This document shows positions 27,265 through 34,823 of a stretch of DNA of 64,000 nucleotides, piece after piece. How positions within the stretch are numbered: the stretch's first letter is position 1; every line of letters starts with the position of its first letter. Under the pieces are notes generated by a model. The model did not search any database. It saw only the letters and a program-made list of their open reading frames with translations, and was not told the DNA's origin. Both the position numbers and the translations under genes were made by a program. Source of the stretch: Oscillospiraceae bacterium (lineage in GTDB: Bacteria > Bacillota > Clostridia > Oscillospirales > Ruminococcaceae); assembly GCA_018380115.1 (NCBI GenBank), contig JAGZUF010000001.1:186001-250000 (forward strand), read 5' to 3'.

Positions 27265-28467
27265 ATGAAACGAGCTTATAAACTGCTGGCCGTGCTGCTG
27301 GGCGTTCTTGTGCTGGGCGGCTGTGCCCAGCGCGGGGCCGCGCCAGCTTCTGTGCCATCCTCCGCTGCGCCCACGCCGGGCAGCGTGCAAGCTTTCCCCG
27401 AAAACGGGCTGGAGCCCGTGGACGCCACTGTTCTGGCAGACCTGCAGCGCCGGGCCGCAGCCTTGGCCGATGTGTGCCGCCCCTGGCTGGAGCAGCAGCA
27501 ACCGGGCGGGGCGGAAGCCCTGCGCACCGCGCTGGCCGGGGCGGGTGAGACACTGCTTGCGGCAGAAAACGGCAGCGTGTCAGCCGTAAGCGCGCCCAGC
27601 GGCATGTTCGAGGCCTTCCGCCAAGCGGCCATGGAGGGCCGCAGCGCCCGGCTGGAGGCCGCCAGTGTCACAGACAGCGGGCAGGTGTACCTTGTCAGCT
27701 ATTACCTGCTGGAAGACCGCGCCTTCTGCGCACAGGCAAAGCTGGAATATGACGGGGCAGGCGCTGCGCGCCCCGACGGGCCTGGGCAGACGGCCATCGA
27801 GAGCTGGCACTTTACGGAAAAAGGCAACCTGCTTTTTGAGCTGGCCCTTGCCCCCCTGCACGAGGACGGCCACAGCATGCTGCGCGCCCAGCCCCTGCCG
27901 CAGGCCTTTCAAAGCGCCGCCGCCCAATACCTGAATCCTGTCGGCTACCGCGATAACGACCTCTTTTCAAAAAGCTGGCAGGCCGGTGATATGGGCGGCG
28001 TGTGCCTGAACGACATCCTTGATGCCATGGTGCGCCTTGCTGCTGGGCAGGATTATGCGCCGGCAGACCCGGCCGCCCCCAGCCTTGTGCCGGCAGATGA
28101 ATTTGAACAGGCCATATGCCGTTATCTGCCTGTCACGCCCGCCCAGGTGCGCGCACAGGCTGCATACGATGCCGGTGCGGGCGGTTACACCTACTTGCCG
28201 TACGGCGTTTCATATTGGGCCGTGCTGCCGGAGATGGTGCCCGAAGTGACGGAGGTGCGTGAAAATGCGGACGGCACGCTGACGCTGGCTGTGGACGTGG
28301 CCTGCCTTCGCCGCGGCACCGACCGCTTGTTCACCCATGAGCTGACCGTACAGCCCGGCGGGGACGGTACCTTCTGCTTCCTTTCCAACCGCATCGTCTG
28401 GCAGGACGATGCCCGTATGCCGCAGTATCACACGCGCCTTTCGGGCTACACGGCCGCACAGCCGTAA
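27265..28467 (+). CDS. Secreted lipoprotein of unknown function
   Basis: 400 aa. The signal sequence MKRAYKLLAVLLGVLVLGGC has a lipobox (LGGC), so the protein is anchored at Cys20. An Ala/Pro/Ser linker (about 21-50) precedes a ~350-residue domain with no family I recognise. It contains several Cys and the segment AAQYLNPVGYRDNDLFSKSWQ near residue 220. ATG 27265 follows AAGGAAG. It stands alone between the potABCD terminator and its own terminator, so it is probably monocistronic. Confidence 0.75.
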   Translation: MKRAYKLLAVLLGVLVLGGCAQRGAAPASVPSSAAPTPGSVQAFPENGLEPVDATVLADLQRRAAALADVCRPWLEQQQPGGAEALRTALAGAGETLLAAENGSVSAVSAPSGMFEAFRQAAMEGRSARLEAASVTDSGQVYLVSYYLLEDRAFCAQAKLEYDGAGAARPDGPGQTAIESWHFTEKGNLLFELALAPLHEDGHSMLRAQPLPQAFQSAAAQYLNPVGYRDNDLFSKSWQAGDMGGVCLNDILDAMVRLAAGQDYAPADPAAPSLVPADEFEQAICRYLPVTPAQVRAQAAYDAGAGGYTYLPYGVSYWAVLPEMVPEVTEVRENADGTLTLAVDVACLRRGTDRLFTHELTVQPGGDGTFCFLSNRIVWQDDARMPQYHTRLSGYTAAQP

Positions 28468-28502
28468 AGACACACGGCCGCCGCTTTACAGGGGCTGTGC
28501 AC

Positions 28503-28536
28503 AAACCCCGGTGCTTCTGGCAGAGCACCGGGGTTT
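28503..28536. terminator. Terminator shared by the lipoprotein gene and the M23 gene
   Basis: AAACCCCGGTGCT pairs with AGCACCGGGGTTT, followed on the plus strand by CTTTAT. It lies 36 bp past the lipoprotein stop and 93 bp past the convergent M23 stop. Confidence 0.85.
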
Positions 28537-28628
28537 CTTTATGCCGTATCTCGCGCTGCGGCGCCGCCCCCTCCCTGGCCGGGGTTTTCCGCAGGGCTGC
28601 AAATGCAAAGTGCGTGCCGTCCGCGTCC

Positions 28629-29768
28629 TTACGCGGGCGATACATATTCCAGCGGCTGCACAGGCTGGCCGTTGATGTCCACTTCGAAGTGCAAATGGTT
28701 GCCGAAGGAGTTGCCTGTGGTTCCCACATAGCCAAGGATATGCCCGGCCTCTACTGTCATGCCATTCGAAAGGTCGGAGGCCCAGCACGTCATATGGGCA
28801 TAGATAACAACCATGCCGCCGCCCACGCTCACCTTCACACAGTTGCCGTAGCTGGAGTGCCGCTGCACGCTTACCACGCCGCCCACTGCCGCGCGGATGG
28901 GCGTCATGGCAGGGGCGGGTATGTCCACCCCGCGGTGGAAATCCGGCTTGCCATTCAGGGTGCGCCAGCCGTAGCCGCTGCCCGGCTGGTAGCCCGGCAG
29001 CGGCCACAGCCAGCTTCCGTCCACCGGGGGCTGGCCGCCTGGGTTATCGTCCTGCGCAATCCACTCCAGATATTCCTTTGTGGCCTGCTCCACCTCGTGC
29101 ACCTTATCCTCATAGGCGGCCTCGTAAGACTGCTGGTCTGCCTGTGCTTGAGAAAGCGCCGTATCCGCCTGCTGGATGGCGGCCGCATATTCCTGCCGCG
29201 TCTGCTCCAGCTGTGCGCTGGCCTGCTGCATTTCGTCCAGAACAGCCTGCTGGGCCGCAGCCTGCGTCTCTATCTCCTGCCTTGCCTGTGCATAGCCGTC
29301 CACCTGGGCTTTGTTCGCCACAGAAATGCGGGTGAGGTTTTCCGCAAAGCGCATCATCTGCGAGATATCGCCCACGCCCAGCAGGGCCGCCAGGCTGGAC
29401 TGATATCTTGTTTCATACATGGCCACAAGGCGCTTTTCAAAGGCCTCGCGCCCATCCTCTACCCGGCGCTGCGCCTGGGCCAGCGCCTCGTTTGCTTTTT
29501 CCACCTCGTCCCTCTGCTGGCTTATCTGCCCGTTTAAGGCATCCAACTGTGCCAAAATGCTGTTCGCCTTCTGCTGGTACAGTGTTTTCAGCGTTGCGGC
29601 GTCCTCCTGCCGCTGCCCTGCCTGCTCTATTTGTTCCTCTATGCGTTCCTGTTCCTCTTTCAGCCTGTCAAGCGCCTCTTTGGGCGTCTCTGCCAAGGCA
29701 AAAAAGGCCACGGGGAACCAAAGCGCCGCCAGCGTCAGGGCCGCGCCCTTTTGAAACGTTCGTTTCAC
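28629..29768 (-). CDS. M23 (LytM) murein hydrolase with EnvC-type coiled coil
   Basis: 379 aa. A signal peptide (1-26) is followed by a long coiled coil (about 27-235) and a C-terminal LytM domain (about 255-375). The zinc ligands H278 and D282 (FHRGVDI) and H360 (GNHLHFEV, residues 356-363) are all present, as are the active-site H325 (YAHM) and H358, so the enzyme should cut peptidoglycan cross-bridges or stems. The layout resembles EnvC-like activators and PcsB/CwlO-type hydrolases. The start is GTG 29768, with GAGGA upstream. It is the last gene of the BlaI/BlaR1-like cassette, 31 bp after it, which suggests wall-linked control of the hydrolase. Confidence 0.9.
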   Translation of the reverse strand: MKRTFQKGAALTLAALWFPVAFFALAETPKEALDRLKEEQERIEEQIEQAGQRQEDAATLKTLYQQKANSILAQLDALNGQISQQRDEVEKANEALAQAQRRVEDGREAFEKRLVAMYETRYQSSLAALLGVGDISQMMRFAENLTRISVANKAQVDGYAQARQEIETQAAAQQAVLDEMQQASAQLEQTRQEYAAAIQQADTALSQAQADQQSYEAAYEDKVHEVEQATKEYLEWIAQDDNPGGQPPVDGSWLWPLPGYQPGSGYGWRTLNGKPDFHRGVDIPAPAMTPIRAAVGGVVSVQRHSSYGNCVKVSVGGGMVVIYAHMTCWASDLSNGMTVEAGHILGYVGTTGNSFGNHLHFEVDINGQPVQPLEYVSPA

Positions 29769-29799
29769 AGCATTTTCCTCTTTTCCCGATATGTGTATG

Positions 29800-31485
29800 C
29801 TACCCGCCCTGCTGCATGGCGCTGGAAGCCGTGGAATTCGAAGACACCCACCGCATCCATTCCTGCTGGGCAGCCAGAAATTGCTTTTGCATCTCGCGCG
29901 CCGCCTCATCTGTCCGGGTCTGCGCCCCCACTGGTGTCTGGGGCACACCGCTGATCTGCTCTTCCAGCCGCCGTATCTCCTCCTGAAGTTCATCTATCTG
30001 CTTTTCCGCCTGAAGGCTGTTAATCTCGGCTGTCAGTTGTGCCAGTACCGTCCAGTCCACCTCGCCCTGCGGCTGCACAGAGGCCAGGTATTCCATGGGG
30101 TCTACCCACTCCCCCTGCACCCACAGTGCAAACAGCATCTCGCTTTCAGCGCTGCCCATGGTCGCCACCGGCTGCCCGGCCGCCACAGCATCGCCAAGCT
30201 GCACATAGATATCACCGCAATTTGCATACATCGAATAGCCGCTTCCATCGCCGTGATAAATCACCAAAGCATTTCCGTATGCCCCGCCCGACGGCGGCAG
30301 GCCCAGCATTTGAAGCGACGCCACTGTCCCGCTGCGGGCCGCCACCACCGGGGTGCCCGCCGGTGCACATATGCCAATGCCTACTGCGCCCTTTTCAAAG
30401 GTTCCGTCCAGTGTGCCATATTCCGGCACCGGCCACTGCCACTGGCCGTCCATCCACGATGCATTGGGCGCTGCCTGCGCCGCCGGGGCAGGCGCAGTAA
30501 ACGCCACGCACAGGCTGGCTGCCGCCACACAGCACACCGCAGCAGCCACCAGGCCGCGGGCACGGCGGCGCGGTGTCTGCTCCACCATGCGCGCAAAGCG
30601 CTCCTTCAGCGCGCGCCTGTCGCCCGCAAAATTCAGGGCAAGCGGCCCCTGCAGACGGCCGCGCTTCAGTGTGTCCAGCACGGCCTGCCCATAGGCCACG
30701 CGGTATTCCATAGGGCGATTTTCCAGCACGGCCTCATCGCACGCCAGTTCCATATCGCGCCGCGCCGTGCGCACCATCCAGTACACAGCAGGGTTAAACC
30801 AGTGCACTGCGTTTGCCGCCATCAGCAGGAACACATACAAAATATCCCGCGTCTCGCGGTGGCCCGCCTCGTGCTCCAGCACATAGGGCAGTTCGTCCAC
30901 CTCCACCTCTTCAGGCAGGTAGACAGCCGGGCGCCACAGCCCGGCCAGCATGGGGCTTGCAAGGCCTGCGGTGCGGTATACACGTGTCCTGCGGCCAAAA
31001 GCCAGCCAGACGGCGCTGCATACAGCATCGTTTGTTTCACGTCTGCGCCGGGCGCACAGCTGGGAGAGGAACACGGCATAGGCCCCCGCATGGAACGCCA
31101 GAAACAGCAGCGCCCCTGCCGCCCATACATAGGGCAGGGCAACGGCCAGCTCCTGCCAGGTAAGCAGGGAGACCGCGCCGTTCTGCTGCGGCACGGCCTG
31201 CGCTTCACTGCTTTCGGCCTGCGGCACAGGCTGCGTCTGCGCACCGGGTGCTTGCCCTTCAGATATTGCCGCAGGCAGCTCCACCTGCACAGGCGCTGCA
31301 GGCAGGCTGACATCCACCGGCAGTGCCAGCCGCAGGGCCAGCACCAGCCATACAAGCCGGAATGTGCGGGCGGCCACATGCCCTCTGGCCAGCCTGTGCC
31401 CCAAAAGGAACACAAGCACCAGCACCGTAGCCCATGGCGTCACAGCGGCTACCGCACGCGCCGCCGCCAGCAGCGCGCCGCTCAT
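29800..31485 (-). CDS. BlaR1/MecR1-type M56 metalloprotease with degenerate LytM sensor domain
   Basis: 561 aa. The M56 protease core, residues 1-330, has about four membrane helices, the zinc motif HEAGH at 205-209 and a third-ligand candidate at E246 in DMELACDEAVL. The last helix is at about 311-330. Instead of the penicillin-binding domain of BlaR1, residues ~350-466 form a LytM/M23-like domain (WPVPEYGTLDG, GICAPAGTPVVAARSGTV, GNALVIYHGDG). All its zinc positions are lost: HxxxD is replaced by EKGAVGIGI, YAH by YAN and HLHFEV by LFALWV. A coiled coil (about 480-515) and a polar tail follow. It is probably a sensor that cleaves BlaI. It overlaps blaI by 4 nt. Confidence 0.85.
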   Translation of the reverse strand: MSGALLAAARAVAAVTPWATVLVLVFLLGHRLARGHVAARTFRLVWLVLALRLALPVDVSLPAAPVQVELPAAISEGQAPGAQTQPVPQAESSEAQAVPQQNGAVSLLTWQELAVALPYVWAAGALLFLAFHAGAYAVFLSQLCARRRRETNDAVCSAVWLAFGRRTRVYRTAGLASPMLAGLWRPAVYLPEEVEVDELPYVLEHEAGHRETRDILYVFLLMAANAVHWFNPAVYWMVRTARRDMELACDEAVLENRPMEYRVAYGQAVLDTLKRGRLQGPLALNFAGDRRALKERFARMVEQTPRRRARGLVAAAVCCVAAASLCVAFTAPAPAAQAAPNASWMDGQWQWPVPEYGTLDGTFEKGAVGIGICAPAGTPVVAARSGTVASLQMLGLPPSGGAYGNALVIYHGDGSGYSMYANCGDIYVQLGDAVAAGQPVATMGSAESEMLFALWVQGEWVDPMEYLASVQPQGEVDWTVLAQLTAEINSLQAEKQIDELQEEIRRLEEQISGVPQTPVGAQTRTDEAAREMQKQFLAAQQEWMRWVSSNSTASSAMQQGG

Positions 31486-31865
31486 GATTTTCCTCCCGCG
31501 CGGCGCAGGATGTCCTCCAGCTCTGCAATGTCAGCCTGCGAGAGTCCTTCATCCTGCACCAGCGCGGCCACCAGGTTTTTCACAGAATTGCCGTAAAAGC
31601 GCCCCAGCATATGCTTTGTCTCACTGCGGCGGTACTCTTCTTCCGGCACAAGTGCCCGGTACAGGGTGAACCTGCCCTGCCGCGTCTCTTCCACAAAGCC
31701 CTTTTCCACAAGACGCCCCAGCACTACCTTCAGGGTAGACACCGTCCACGCGCGGCGCGCCTGCACCCTTTCCAGAATGCATGCCGTGCGCGCCGGCTGC
31801 GTAAATTCCCAAAGCGCCAGCATTACATCCAGCTCGGCTTCCGGAAGCTTGGGTGCCCGCTTCAT
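31482..31865 (-). CDS. BlaI/MecI family transcriptional repressor
   Basis: 127 aa, winged helix-turn-helix repressor of the BlaI/MecI/CopY family. The N-terminus KLPEAELDVMLALWEF and the recognition region RRAWTVSTLKVVLGRLVEKGFVEE are typical. The dimerisation region is C-terminal. In the known systems a BlaR1-type protease cleaves the repressor when an antibiotic is sensed. Here the operon contains no beta-lactamase; its third gene is an M23 hydrolase. ATGA overlap (31482-31485) joins it to the protease gene. Two operator-like sites lie at its own promoter, so it is probably autorepressed. Confidence 0.92.
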   Translation of the reverse strand: MKRAPKLPEAELDVMLALWEFTQPARTACILERVQARRAWTVSTLKVVLGRLVEKGFVEETRQGRFTLYRALVPEEEYRRSETKHMLGRFYGNSVKNLVAALVQDEGLSQADIAELEDILRRAGGKS

Positions 31866-31885
31866 ATTCTCTCACGCCTTTCATC

Positions 31886-31933
31886 TACATATGTCGCTAA
31901 ATTTAACTTAGCATATTTATTTACAAATGTCAA
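31886..31933 (-). promoter_or_regulatory. blaI promoter with two BlaI-type operators
   Basis: On the minus strand: -35 TTGACA (31933-31928), a 17-bp spacer, and -10 TAAGTT (31910-31905). Two direct copies of GACATWTGTA lie at 31931-31922 (overlapping the -35) and 31895-31886 (just past the start point), 36 bp apart. GACAT/TGTA cores are known BlaI/MecI half-sites. Binding of both would block the promoter. Confidence 0.88.
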
Positions 31934-31953
31934 TGAATTTTTTCGCAAAAAAA

Positions 31954-31985
31954 CTGCGCCCTGTCTTTTCGAGACCAGAGCGCAG
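31954..31985 (-). terminator. Terminator of the small Cys-rich gene
   Basis: On the minus strand CTGCGCTCTGGTCT pairs with AGACAGGGCGCAG (one G-T pair, one bulge), followed by seven or more T. It lies 115 bp past the stop at 32100 and just upstream of the blaI promoter. Confidence 0.82.
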
Positions 31986-32099
31986 GCTCTTTTGTTCTGT
32001 TTTATATTCTGCGGGGCAGACAGGCCCAATATATCTTCCACACGGCTGTATACGGCCTGCTGGCCCCCGGTGTGCGCTTAAACACGCCTGCGGAACAAA

Positions 32100-32366
32100 T
32101 TATTTTCCATCGCAGAACATCCGCACACCTGCCGGGCACACCTCTTTTGGGCATGGGCACAAGGCGGTGCACCCAGCCTCATGGCCAGGCAGCTCTCTTG
32201 GCTCTTCCTGCGCGGCAGCGCGCACCTTTTCGCCCAAAAGCGCACACATGAATTTTACATCCATTTTTACGTCTTCTGCCGTCACCCGCACATAGAACCG
32301 GCCGGGCTTCGCTCCGATAAGCGGGTCCCTGCTTTTCCTGCAGGCCAAACGGCATTTCTCATGCAC
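32100..32366 (-). CDS. Small Cys-rich protein of unknown function
   Basis: 88 aa, eight Cys. The Cys occur in two groups: near the N-terminus (HEKCRLACRKSRD) and at the C-terminus (CTALCPCPKEVCPAGVRMFC), with one more in the middle. The spacing could bind iron or zinc, but I know no matching family. The start is GTG 32366, with AAGGA about 9 nt upstream; a stop codon lies five codons before. Codon use resembles the neighbours, and a terminator follows at 31954-31985, which both support a real gene. A truncated remnant of a larger Fe-S protein is the alternative. Confidence 0.5.
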   Translation of the reverse strand: MHEKCRLACRKSRDPLIGAKPGRFYVRVTAEDVKMDVKFMCALLGEKVRAAAQEEPRELPGHEAGCTALCPCPKEVCPAGVRMFCDGK

Positions 32367-32491
32367 ACACAGGCGTCCTTATAATCCAGCGCCGCTCATG
32401 TTCATAACGACCAGGGGCAAGGCACAGCCCGCCCGACAGCAAAGCCGGCAGACAAACTTCCTTGCTTCTGTTCACACCTGTAATTTGATGC

Positions 32492-33208
32492 CTATCGCAC
32501 GCCGGAAAGGTCTTTTACCGCTTCGCCTGCCATGATAAGCCCGGCCACCCCCGGCACAAAGCTGACGGAGGCCGGAGCCGGGCGGCCCGCCGTGCCCTTT
32601 TCCTCGCCCGGCAGGCATGGCGTGCGCGCCGCCTCGGTGCTGTACACCACCTTCAGGCGCGGCACGCCGCGTTTTTTCAGCTCGCGCCGCAGCACGCGGG
32701 CCAGCGGGTCCGTGTGCGTGGCAAAAATATCTGTCACAGCAAAGGCGGTGGGGTCCAGCTTATTTCCGCATCCCATGGCGCTGATGATGGGCACCCCGGC
32801 CGCATAGGCGCGCATGGCAAGCTCCAGCTTGGCGGCCACGGTGTCCACTGCATCCAGCACATAGTCGTAAATGTCCAGAGGCCATGCCTGTGCCGTCTCC
32901 GGCAGGTAAAACACACGGTGCGCCTGCACGCGGACGTCCGGGTCTATCCCGGCGATATGCGCGGCAAACACCTGTGCCTTCGGCTGCCCCAGCGTGCTTT
33001 GCACCGCGCACAGCTGGCGGTTCAGGTTCGAAGGGCTGAACACGTCCGCGTCAAACAGGCTCAGAGCCCCCACGCCAGCACGCGCCAGCGCCTCGGCAGC
33101 ATAACCGCCCACGCCTCCAAGGCCAAATACGGCCACATGCGCCTTTTGCAGGCGGTGCACGCCCGCTTCACCCAGAAGCTGTGCGGTACGCAGATGCCTT
33201 TCTTCCAT
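32492..33208 (-). CDS. tcdA: tRNA threonylcarbamoyladenosine dehydratase (ThiF/E1-like)
   Basis: 238 aa. TcdA uses ATP to convert t6A37 of tRNA to its cyclic form. It has the E1-like adenylation fold: nucleotide motif VAVFGLGGVGGYAAEALARAG near residues 25-45, the arginine finger region NLNRQL, and DAVDTVAAKLEL followed by the SAMGCGNKLDP loop, a TcdA/CsdL hallmark. The Cys expected of ubiquitin-type E1 enzymes is absent, as usual. I used ATG 33208 (MEERHLRTAQLLG), with an ATGAGG site, rather than a GTG eight codons before. It lies 65 bp downstream of the DedA gene. Two t6A synthesis genes, tsaE and tsaB, occur at 51.9-53.0 kb. Confidence 0.92.
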   Translation of the reverse strand: MEERHLRTAQLLGEAGVHRLQKAHVAVFGLGGVGGYAAEALARAGVGALSLFDADVFSPSNLNRQLCAVQSTLGQPKAQVFAAHIAGIDPDVRVQAHRVFYLPETAQAWPLDIYDYVLDAVDTVAAKLELAMRAYAAGVPIISAMGCGNKLDPTAFAVTDIFATHTDPLARVLRRELKKRGVPRLKVVYSTEAARTPCLPGEEKGTAGRPAPASVSFVPGVAGLIMAGEAVKDLSGVR

Positions 33209-33273
33209 TTTGCAAGCCTCATTTCCAGACACGCTATGCTGTGCTGCGCACAGAGCAGGCTGTCATGGGCCTA

Positions 33274-33909
33274 TTATAGCGTGCGGCGCCGCTTTGCGTC
33301 AACTGCGCGGCGGCGGATGAACAGCACGGCAAAAAGTACGACGGCCGCAAGGCCCAGTGCCCACTTTAGCACATTAGAGGCAGAGGCAATGGCCGCGGCC
33401 ACGCGCGGCCAGCTTTGTCCCGCGGCGGCACCAAGGCCCACCAGAAGAATATTCCAAAGGGTGCTGCCCGCCGTAGTGTACAAAAAGAACGGCGCAAGGC
33501 GCATACCCGCCATGCCTGCCGGAATGGAAATGAGGCTGCGCACGATAGGCACACAGCGGCAGTAAAACACGCTGGCTGCACCCTTTTTTGCAAACCATGC
33601 CGCTGCTTTCTCCACATCCTGCTTTTCCATATGCAGGGCGCGCCCCGCCGGCCCTGCCAGCAGGGCGTCCAGCCGCTGAGGCTGCAACAGCCGCCCCACA
33701 CCGTACAGCACCAGTGCGCCCGCCAGACTGCCCAGAGTAGCAGCCGCCACCACGCCCGGCACGCGCAGAGCTGTTGCCGCTGTGCAGAAACCCGCAAATG
33801 TAAGAATGACCTCACTGGGAATGGGAGGAAAAATGTTCTCCACTGCAATAAGCGCAAACACGCCCCAGTAACCGAATGTGCCGATGCAGTCCATTACCAC
33901 CTGCCGCAT
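33274..33909 (-). CDS. DedA family membrane protein (UptA-like)
   Basis: 211 aa. The DedA signature ENIFPPIPSEVILTFAGF lies at residues 24-41, and the conserved CRCVPIVRSLISIPAG motif with its essential Arg residues is near 120-135. Four or five membrane segments are predicted. Members such as UptA recycle undecaprenyl phosphate to the cytoplasmic side; other members differ, so this role is inferred. I placed the start at ATG 33909, with GGGGGC upstream; the frame extends 62 codons further but without family similarity. It is probably in an operon with tcdA. The other family with this function, DUF368, is at 7694. Confidence 0.88.
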   Translation of the reverse strand: MRQVVMDCIGTFGYWGVFALIAVENIFPPIPSEVILTFAGFCTAATALRVPGVVAAATLGSLAGALVLYGVGRLLQPQRLDALLAGPAGRALHMEKQDVEKAAAWFAKKGAASVFYCRCVPIVRSLISIPAGMAGMRLAPFFLYTTAGSTLWNILLVGLGAAAGQSWPRVAAAIASASNVLKWALGLAAVVLFAVLFIRRRAVDAKRRRTL

Positions 33910-34274
33910 CTGCCTGCCCCCTTTCCGGGCGTCTTTCAGGCCGCAGGGCGGCCCGGCGGCGCCCTTGTAAGGGAACATATGCGCGCCGGGGCAAAAACAG
34001 AACCGCAGCCCGCTTCTGCAGGCACGGCGGCCGGCCGCGGCGATAGTTGAACAGGCGCCCCTGGGGCCTGCCGGAAGCAATATCTGCCGACACATGCCGC
34101 AGTTTCCCCCTCACAGGGCGCCCTGCTGTTCCGGCACCCGCGGGATGCCTCTGTTCAGTCCATTCCAATTCCAGTTCTCTTATTCCTGTATTGTTCTGCG
34201 TGCTTCCCACTTTGCCCGGCTGTTTTCCGGACATGGCAAAAGCCTTTGATGCCGCCGGTACAGGGAGCCTTTGT
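33910..34274. other. Gene-free spacer upstream of the DedA gene
   Basis: No gene is visible. The right part (about 34235-34275: GGCAAAAGCCTTT, then GCCGGTACAGGGAG) resembles the 3' end of the dispersed repeat (AGCGAAAGCCTTTT, then CCCCGGTACAGCCGGGG). It may be the end of a further, decayed copy lying in tandem with copies B and C. Confidence 0.35.
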
Positions 34275-34529
34275 AAAATCAGAATCTCCGGCAAAGCCGG
34301 GGCCTGGTTAAGCCCTGGAAGGGCATCCTACCGGCAGACCCCGCTTAGGGCACTAAAAAAACACCGTTCGCATCACCTGCCGCACAGTCCGCAAACGGGC
34401 GCTTCGTATACGAAGCCAGCCTTTGCATTACAAGAAATTTTCGATTATTCTCTTCCCGCTTCATCTAGCACCTGAAAAAGCTTTTTTATTCTCCCCATCG
34501 GAATCGGGCGATGCTTTGCAAAAGCATAC
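34275..34529 (+). repeat. Dispersed intergenic repeat, copy B (~255 bp, diverged)
   Basis: The most decayed of the four copies. It still holds AAGCCCTGGAAGGGCAT, GCATCACCTGCC, GCAAACGGGCG, TCTTCCCGCTTC and CTTTTTTATTCTCCCC in the family order. It ends in AAAGCATACAAAG, the same 13 bp that ends copy C, and copy C begins there. Confidence 0.75.
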
Positions 34530-34797
34530 AAAGTCAGCCCCCCCCCCGGCAAAGCCTGGGGCTTGCGTAAGCCCTGAAAGAGCATCGTACTGACAAGCCT
34601 CTCAGGAGGCACTGAAAAAATCCGCCGCCTGCATCACTTGCCCTGCGGCCCGTAAACGGGCGCCGTTTATCCAAGATTATCTTCCTGGCAATCGTAAAGT
34701 TGTTCATCTCTTCCCGCTTCGCTCGATGCTGGAAGCGAAAGCTTTTTTGCTCTCCCCAGCAGACCAGGGGGTTGTCATTTCGCTAAAGCATACAAAG
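34530..34797 (+). repeat. Dispersed intergenic repeat, copy C (~268 bp)
   Basis: Close relative of copy A: AAAGTCAGCCCCC, GGGGCTTGCGTAAGCCCTG, AAGCCTCTCAGGAGGCACTGA, GCATCACTTGCCCTGCGG, CCCGTAAACGGG, TCCCGCTTCGCTCGA, GGAAGCGAAAGC and GTTGTCATTTCGCTAAAGCA appear in order. It is flanked on both sides by AAAGCATACAAAG, which could be a target-site duplication or mark a tandem duplication with copy B. No gene lies inside. Confidence 0.9.
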
Positions 34798-34823
34798 CAG
34801 GCAGGGCGAGGGGGGAACAGCTC

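Noticed and set aside
29800..31485. A beta-lactam resistance regulator (blaR1/mecR1)
   Set aside because: There is no penicillin-binding sensor domain and no beta-lactamase or PBP2a gene; only the protease and repressor parts match.
34275..34797. Short open frames inside repeat copies B and C
   Set aside because: They are not conserved in frame between the copies and have no ribosome sites.
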